Assembly (NCBI RefSeq): GCF_006716095.1
Contig: NZ_VFOK01000001.1
Span: forward strand, 3,007,375 to 3,071,374
Source of the DNA: Barrientosiimonas humi
GTDB taxonomy: Bacteria > Actinomycetota > Actinomycetes > Actinomycetales > Dermatophilaceae
Length of the DNA stretch: 64,000 nt
Direction of reading: 5' to 3'
A model generated the notes under the pieces. That model was not told the DNA's origin, searched no databases, and saw only the letters and a program-made list of their open reading frames with translations. The position numbers and the translations under genes were made by a program. Shown piece by piece: positions 59,401 to 64,000 of this stretch (positions are counted from its first letter, which is position 1; each line of letters begins with the position of its first letter).

Positions 59401-61467
59401 AGGTCTCCTCGCCGGTCTCGGCGAGCGGCTCATCCCCGCTCGCGCGGGGCGGACGCGAAGACCGCGTTCGACATCATCACCCGCGGCGGCTCATCCCCGC
59501 TCGCGCGGGGCGGACGTCGGCGGTCTCTCTCCCCGCGACCGAGCACGCGGCTCATCCCCGCTCGCGCGGGGCGGACGGCGGTCCACGTCTGCGCGGCGAG
59601 GCCGTCCTGGGCTCATCCCCGCTCGCGCGGGGCGGACTCACTGGTGAGGCCAGACCGCCGCTGGAACTCCGGCTCATCCCCGCTCGCGCGGGGCGGACCC
59701 GGTAGGCGTCGGCAGGAGCGTAGGCGTAGAGGGCTCATCCCCGCTCGCGCGGGGCGGACGTATATGCCGCACTAAGGCGACCTAGTCAGTCGGGCTCATC
59801 CCCGCTCGCGCGGGGCGGACATTCCGTCACCGTCACAGATCGGGCAGGTCGGCGGCTCATCCCCGCTCGCGCGGGGCGGACGCGCGGACCGGCGCTAATG
59901 TCGGTGCCCGTCATGGCTCATCCCCGCTCGCGCGGGGCGGACTGTGGTCTAGGCGACCATAGCGCGGCATATACAGGCTCATCCCCGCTCGCGCGGGGCG
60001 GACTCGCCCCACACCTGCATAGCGCCTCGACCCCAGGGCTCATCCCCGCTCGCGCGGGGCGGACTCACTGGTGAGGCTGGACCGGCGCTGGAACTCCGGC
60101 TCATCCCCGCTCGCGCGGGGCGGACCTCGGCGACGCCGGCGGCGACGCGGGGAAGAAGGGCTCATCCCCGCTCGCGCGGGGCGGACGTCTGCTCACCGCC
60201 CGGCGACCTCGAGACCACGGGCTCATCCCCGCTCGCGCGGGGCGGACCTCGTACCACTTCGTGGCGAACCCGGCGGCTCGGGCTCATCCCCGCTCGCGCG
60301 GGGCGGACCGGCACCCTTGCGCTCACCGCCACGTCCAGCGGGGCTCATCCCCGCTCGCGCGGGGCGGACGCGCCCCGGTTGGTCTCGGCCCACTGCTGGG
60401 CGGGCTCATCCCCGCTCGCGCGGGGCGGACGACCGCATCGGCTCACTGTCCGGGCTGGACGAGGGCTCATCCCCGCTCGCGCGGGGCGGACGGCTCCGAC
60501 GCCGTGCGCGCCGCGAACATCCTGGGCTCATCCCCGCTCGCGCGGGGCGGACAACCCGGCTCGCAGGTCGTCGCGCCACGAGGTCGGCTCATCCCCGCTC
60601 GCGCGGGGCGGACTCAAACACCGGGTCCGCCAGGATGACCGACCGCGGCTCATCCCCGCTCGCGCGGGGCGGACACGTCTCGGCGTGCAGGCCGTCCTGC
60701 TCCGCCCGGCTCATCCCCGCTCGCGCGGGGCGGACGCCTGGATGCCGCGGGCGGCGGTGGACACGGCGGGCTCATCCCCGCTCGCGCGGGGCGGACTGGC
60801 AGTCGTCTCGATGGTCCTCGGGGTAGTCGGGCTCATCCCCGCTCGCGCGGGGCGGACTCGTGCTCGGCGGCGGCGACCGCGAGGCAGAACGGCTCATCCC
60901 CGCTCGCGCGGGGCGGACTGAAGCCGGCATGGACGGAAGTTCAGCAGGCGGGGCTCATCCCCGCTCGCGCGGGGCGGACCGCCCTCCTCCAAGGTGTCCG
61001 GGTGCTCAGGGGGGCTCATCCCCGCTCGCGCGGGGCGGACCCGCCCTTGAGTCGGGCGACCTCGGCGCGGAGCGGCTCATCCCCGCTCGCGCGGGGCGGA
61101 CTTCCAGGACAACATGATCGCCTACCTGATCGAGGGCTCATCCCCGCTCGCGCGGGGCGGACCGCGGCGTGGACCGTGACCTCGCATGGCAGGAGGGCTC
61201 ATCCCCGCTCGCGCGGGGCGGACGACGCCGGGAACGCGACCACCCTGTTCGGCTGGGGCTCATCCCCGCTCGCGCGGGGCGGACATGACCGGGTTGCGCA
61301 CCGCCCACGACTTGGTGGGCTCATCCCCGCTCGCGCGGGGCGGACAGCGAGACGGGGCGCAGTCGTGGGCGGCTGTGGGGCTCATCCCCGCTCGCGCGGG
61401 GCGGACACCATGAGCAGGGCGACGAGGAGGGTCATGCCGGGCTCATCCCCGCTCGCGCGGGGCGGAC
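56475..61467 (-). CRISPR. Type I-E CRISPR array, 83 repeat units and 82 spacers
   Basis: The 28-bp repeat reads on the plus strand GGCTCATCCCC, GCTCGCGCG, GGGCGGAC. The complement, starting GTCCGCCCC with the hairpin CCCGC-GCGAGC-GGGG and ending ATGAGCC, is the usual type I-E orientation. Spacers are 33 bp (one is 34 bp, 56564-56597), giving a 61-bp period. I count units starting at 56475, 56536, 56598 and so on to 61440, of which two (near 57141-57155 and 57366-57380) are truncated. Repeat errors occur only at the left end (GCAGGG at 56475, CATCTCC at 56781, the two truncations). This marks the left as the old trailer and the cas2 side as the leader. Transcription is therefore inferred to be leftward. 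Confidence 0.98.
57053..57502. repeat. 225-bp tandem duplication inside the CRISPR array
   Basis: Bases 57053-57277 are repeated at 57278-57502 without a difference that I can see. Each copy holds four spacers, three full repeats and one repeat that has lost most of its left half, leaving a GCGCGGGGCGGAC remnant (57143-57155 and 57368-57380). The length equals four repeat-spacer units minus 19 bp, so a 19-bp deletion came first and the block was then duplicated, probably by recombination between repeats. Confidence 0.95.
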
Positions 61468-61511
61468 AGTCGCTGACCTGCAGTGTTCCACTCCTCCAGG
61501 GCGAAACTACT
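61468..61511 (-). promoter_or_regulatory. Very short CRISPR leader region between cas2 and the array
   Basis: Only 44 bp separate the cas2 stop codon from the first (leader-side) repeat. The minus strand here, with the last codons of cas2, is locally less GC-rich (GAAAGTGAAGTAGTTTCG). A leader of normal length would have to extend into the cas2 coding sequence, so the array may be transcribed by read-through from the cas operon or from a promoter within cas2. Confidence 0.6.
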
Positions 61512-61859
61512 TCACTTTCGTCGCGCCGCGCGGCGGTACTTGCTCGCCGAGCTCCAGCCCTGGCGCATGCCGTATCGCGCTGCGGGGGCGGTCGGGCGGC
61601 GAATCAGCTCGATCCCGTCGAAGTCCACCGGCTCCCATTCGTGCCGGTGGATCCGGAACGCGAGCCGCTGTTCGCCGCGCACGGAGTGCACCATCACCGC
61701 GCGGCCATCCTTCGACAGATCAAGGACCCGCTCCCACAGCTGTTCCCGCACCCGAGCCGGCACGGCACCGACGAAGACGCCTGGGGAGATCTCCATCAGC
61801 CACCGGGTCAGATGACCGCGGAGTCCAGCGGGGCAGGCGGTGAGCACGAGAACTACCAC
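61512..61859 (-). CDS. cas2: Cas2, type I-E
   Basis: The 115-residue protein begins at the GTG 61859 (MVVLVLTACPAGLRGHLTRW) and continues LMEISPGVFVGAVPARVREQ, SKDGRAVMVHSVRGEQRLAF and RIHRHEWEPVDFDGIEL, the type I-E Cas2 pattern. Cas2 dimers bridge two Cas1 dimers during spacer integration. The start overlaps the cas1 stop by seven bases. A basic C-terminal tail (QGWSSASKYRRAARRK) is longer than in E. coli Cas2 and is encoded right next to the leader. Confidence 0.95.
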   Translation of the reverse strand: MVVLVLTACPAGLRGHLTRWLMEISPGVFVGAVPARVREQLWERVLDLSKDGRAVMVHSVRGEQRLAFRIHRHEWEPVDFDGIELIRRPTAPAARYGMRQGWSSASKYRRAARRK

Positions 61860-62818
61860 GGCACGTCCTCCGCGTAGTCGCGTCCACCCGCCACGCGCCG
61901 CCCCTGGCCGTCCCAGAGATGCACGACATCCCACTCGCCGTCATCGACCTCGTCGGGGCTGTCGTCGGTGTCCAGCAGCAAACGGTGGATGTCTCGCACG
62001 CACCGAGTGAGCAGCTTCCCGTCGTGCAGTCGGTCGCGCATCTCGCGACGTGTCTCGGCGGGCAGATCGTCCAGCTCCTCGGCGCGAGCCGCGATGTCGA
62101 ACGCCACCGGGATCGCCAGCTCCGCCTTGTAGAGGTCGGCCACGTCGAAGACGAACGAGCGCGCGTGCCCGGTGTGCACGAACCCGAGCCCAGGCGCACA
62201 TCCCAGAGCCACGATCACGGCGTGCGTGACGCCATACAGACAGGTCGTTGCCGCGGACAGCGCCTGGTTGACCGCGTCCCCCGATTCGAAGTCTTCGCGG
62301 TCGTAGTTCCTGCGCGCCCACTCGACACCGGTGCGGTCCGACTCCGCACGGTAGATCCGACGGACACGCGCACCCTCTCGGCCGCGCAGCTGCTGCATCG
62401 TCAGACCCGAGACGTCCTCGCCGGCGAAACGCATGGCGTACATCGCCCGCGCCACACGCAACCTCGAAGACTGGTTCGTCACCGCGCCGGCCTGCGCCTC
62501 AAGCAGCCGTGAGCTGTTGGTGAGCGTGCGACCGTGCGCGTAGTAGCGCACGCCCCGCTCGCCCACCCACACACTCGTCGAACCGCTCTCGGCCATGAGC
62601 AGCATCGCCTGGTGCGTCACGCGGGTGCCTGGTCCGAGGAGCAGTGCTCCGATCGTGGCCGCAGGAATGTGAACCACGCCGCGTTCATCGGTGGCGGTGA
62701 TCGCGTTGCCGTCGCGGTGAACGGTGCACCGCTCCAGATAGATGAAGCTCAGACGGTCCTGCGCGCGCACCAGCTGACCGATCTCGACCGGCGGTGGTCC
62801 CGGAGGCGGCTTGACCAT
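61853..62818 (-). CDS. cas1: Cas1 integrase, type I-E
   Basis: The 321-residue protein contains the metal-binding catalytic residues of Cas1 at the expected spacing: Glu148 in LRGREGARVRRIYR, His215 in GFVHTGHARSFVF and Asp228 in FDVADLYKAELAIPV. These correspond to E141, H208 and D221 of the E. coli enzyme, seven residues shifted. Cas1 cuts and joins new spacers at the leader-repeat junction. The ATG at 62818 lies 9 bp after the cas6e stop. The enzyme appears complete, so adaptation should be possible. Confidence 0.97.
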   Translation of the reverse strand: MVKPPPGPPPVEIGQLVRAQDRLSFIYLERCTVHRDGNAITATDERGVVHIPAATIGALLLGPGTRVTHQAMLLMAESGSTSVWVGERGVRYYAHGRTLTNSSRLLEAQAGAVTNQSSRLRVARAMYAMRFAGEDVSGLTMQQLRGREGARVRRIYRAESDRTGVEWARRNYDREDFESGDAVNQALSAATTCLYGVTHAVIVALGCAPGLGFVHTGHARSFVFDVADLYKAELAIPVAFDIAARAEELDDLPAETRREMRDRLHDGKLLTRCVRDIHRLLLDTDDSPDEVDDGEWDVVHLWDGQGRRVAGGRDYAEDVPW

Positions 62819-62827
62819 CGGAGTCTC

Positions 62828-63520
62828 CTACGTCGGCGCCAGGGTGAGCAGGCCGCAGCCGTACGCCTTCGCCCGGCCGATGCCCGACGTCAGCGCTCTT
62901 CGTAGGACGTCTGGGTCCGTCACCGTCAGCTCTCCGCGGTAGGTGACGCGGGTGACACTCACCCGCCCGCGGCGCCCCGAATCAGGGTCGGAGCGTCCGA
63001 ACTCGGCCAGCCCGATTCCCGAGAGCTCGAGCGCGCGAACTGGCTCGCCGTCCGCCTCGTCGCCGCGCGTGGGAATCTCGAATCCCCAGTGCTGACAACG
63101 AGATACGAACCATTCCTCCTGATGACGACGGGTCAGGTGCGGGGTGACCTTGCCGCGCTTCCCCTCTCCTGCGCTGACCGACCGCACCGGGTTCGCCGTC
63201 AGCCGGAACCTCCAGCTCTGGCCGGCCTCGATGCGCTGGAGGAACGGGTCGTAGTCCGCGGCGTCCCAGGTGGCCCGCGTCGGCCAGCCAGCCTGCTCGA
63301 TCAGCCCTGTGAAGTCCGGGGGCTCGGGACTCACGACGTACAGCTCGATCCGGTGCTTCTCCGGCCGGTCGACCCGCCAGAGGACCCGGCCAGCCTGGTC
63401 GACTCCCCCGGCGTCCGGCCCGCAGCTCGCGAGCACCACGGCGTGCATCGCCTGAGGCGAGGCCAGGAACCGACCTGTCCCGCGACGGCTCGGGTTCAGC
63501 AGCACACGAGAGAGGTACAT
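62828..63520 (-). CDS. cas6e: Cas6e (Cse3) crRNA-processing endoribonuclease
   Basis: The 230-residue protein starts MYLSRVLLNPSRRGTGRFLA and has the catalytic His26 in PQAMHAVVLA, the same position as in Thermus Cse3. It ends with the glycine-rich loop GIGRAKAYGCGLLTL that is diagnostic for Cas6. It cuts pre-crRNA at the base of the repeat hairpin and stays in Cascade. The gene directly abuts the stop of cas5e (TAG then ATG). Confidence 0.96.
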   Translation of the reverse strand: MYLSRVLLNPSRRGTGRFLASPQAMHAVVLASCGPDAGGVDQAGRVLWRVDRPEKHRIELYVVSPEPPDFTGLIEQAGWPTRATWDAADYDPFLQRIEAGQSWRFRLTANPVRSVSAGEGKRGKVTPHLTRRHQEEWFVSRCQHWGFEIPTRGDEADGEPVRALELSGIGLAEFGRSDPDSGRRGRVSVTRVTYRGELTVTDPDVLRRALTSGIGRAKAYGCGLLTLAPT

Positions 63521-64000
63521 CTAGGCCCCGCCCAGTGCTGCGAAGAAGTCCTCGCGCTGATGACCGTCAGGATTGTCCTTCGCCACCGGCGCGAGGCGCA
63601 CGACGTCACGCCAGCCGTACTCCCGTCGCTCGGAGGAGAAGCTCAGCGGCACGTCACGCACGGTGAAGCTGTCCTGGTCATCCGTCGGCAACCCGCCGGA
63701 CGCGTCCGCGAGCAGGTCCAGATGCACGGTCTGCCCCTGCTCCTTCCTGTACGCCCTACTCACCTGCCAGTCGGCGTCCCGCAATGCGCTCTCCAGGTCC
63801 GTGTCCACCACGCCCAGGGACAGACGGCCCGCCGGTGGGCACGACCGTCGTCCGAGGTACAGCGGAAAGGCCGGGGCGCGCACGGCCTCGTCCAGTCCGC
63901 GCAGCAGCTCGGCATCCCCCTCGACACCTGCGACGAACACCGCGTCGGACAGGTAGTAGCGGTAGGACAACGGCATCACAGCTCCGTCGGAGATCCGGAT
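63521..64000 (-). CDS. cas5e: Cas5e (CasD), 5' end beyond the window
   Basis: The frame is open to the right edge, so 159 C-terminal codons are present. Visible features are LSYRYYLSDAVFVAGVEGDA, the YLGRRSCPPAGRLSLGVVD stretch with the conserved LGRR(S/A)CPP motif of Cas5e, and TVRDVPLSFSSERREYGWRD near the end. Cas5e caps the 5' handle of the crRNA in Cascade. The reading frame continues upstream of the internal methionine at 63979 (IRISDGAVMPLSY), so that is not the start. cas7, cse2, cse1 and cas3 are expected further right. Confidence 0.93.
   Translation of the reverse strand: MRISDGAVMPLSYRYYLSDAVFVAGVEGDAELLRGLDEAVRAPAFPLYLGRRSCPPAGRLSLGVVDTDLESALRDADWQVSRAYRKEQGQTVHLDLLADASGGLPTDDQDSFTVRDVPLSFSSERREYGWRDVVRLAPVAKDNPDGHQREDFFAALGGA

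Noticed and set aside
56769-61413. Many plus-strand reading frames through the array encoding AHPRSRGAD, SSPLARGG and LIPARAGRT repeats.
   Set aside because: They are translations of the CRISPR repeat in its three frames. The 61-bp period is not a multiple of three, which cycles the frames; these are a well-known source of false repeat proteins.
56475-61467. The idea that the array is transcribed rightward, with the leader at the left.
   Set aside because: Degenerate repeats cluster at the left end, the left flank has no cas gene, and type I-E arrays normally begin next to cas2.
1-64000. Search by eye for tRNA or rRNA genes, integrases, insertion sequences with transposase genes, or phage genes.
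   Set aside because: None seen; all long genes have host-like families, and the only mobile-looking sequences are the two small palindromic element families.

Overview
The window is chromosomal DNA of a GC-rich actinobacterium. Evidence is the heavy G/C bias at third codon positions, frequent GTG starts, ATGA/GTGA gene overlaps, actinobacterial families (CE1758/CE1759 flavin pair, WYL and YceI proteins, winged-helix HTH_42 family) and a type I-E CRISPR-Cas locus with a typical actinobacterial repeat. The dispersed GTCTCGATACG...CTCGACCAGC element is one I associate with Micrococcales/Propionibacteriales. That is an impression rather than an identification, and I cannot name the genus.

Layout. 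1-7.4 kb: a peptide-ligase/transglutaminase island (circularly permuted ATP-grasp protein, transglutaminase-DUF2126 giant protein, membrane-anchored propeller-like protein) interrupted by a divergent amidohydrolase. 7.5-10 kb: small hypothetical genes, a toxin-antitoxin pair with a broken toxin, and a secreted protein. 9.2-12.9 kb: an overlapping leftward operon of a GT4 glycosyltransferase, two methyltransferases and an alpha/alpha-toroid protein. 13-32 kb: mainly metabolic genes (serine hydrolase, NCS1 permease with cysteine hydrolase, Fic protein, acyl-CoA ligase with phosphotriesterase, phosphofructokinase, acetoacetyl-CoA synthetase, sugar transporter, WYL regulator, oxidoreductases). 32-37.4 kb: a cluster of small regulatory units with visible operators: ArsR/SRPBCC, RelE-type TA, MerR/aldo-keto reductase, VapBC and MarR/YceI. 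37.9-49.6 kb: M16 peptidase, acetyltransferase, alcohol dehydrogenase and a full recC-recB-recD operon. 49.7-56 kb: dienelactone hydrolase, cell-surface and SIMPL proteins, a flavin reductase/monooxygenase pair, and an unusual luciferase-like/hemerythrin fusion. 56.5-64 kb: a very long CRISPR array followed by cas2, cas1, cas6e and the 3' part of cas5e. The remaining effector genes (cas7, cse2, cse1, cas3) should lie beyond the right edge.

The CRISPR array is the outstanding feature. I count 83 repeat units (81 full length, 2 truncated) and 82 spacers, probably transcribed leftward from the cas2 side. It contains a 225-bp internal tandem duplication that copies four spacers and a truncated repeat, two pairs of identical adjacent spacers, and several non-adjacent spacers that are variants of one another. 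This suggests repeated sampling of diverging relatives of the same phages.

Two dispersed palindromic element families also run through the window. One is a REP-like hairpin whose stem changes sequence from copy to copy while staying complementary. The other is a highly conserved 56-nt palindrome in three copies. Copies of both often abut stop codons, and in two places the two families lie side by side. No clearly undescribed multi-gene defence system was found. The best candidates for new biology are these elements, the spacer families, the luciferase-hemerythrin fusion and the unassigned 487-residue Rossmann-like protein.
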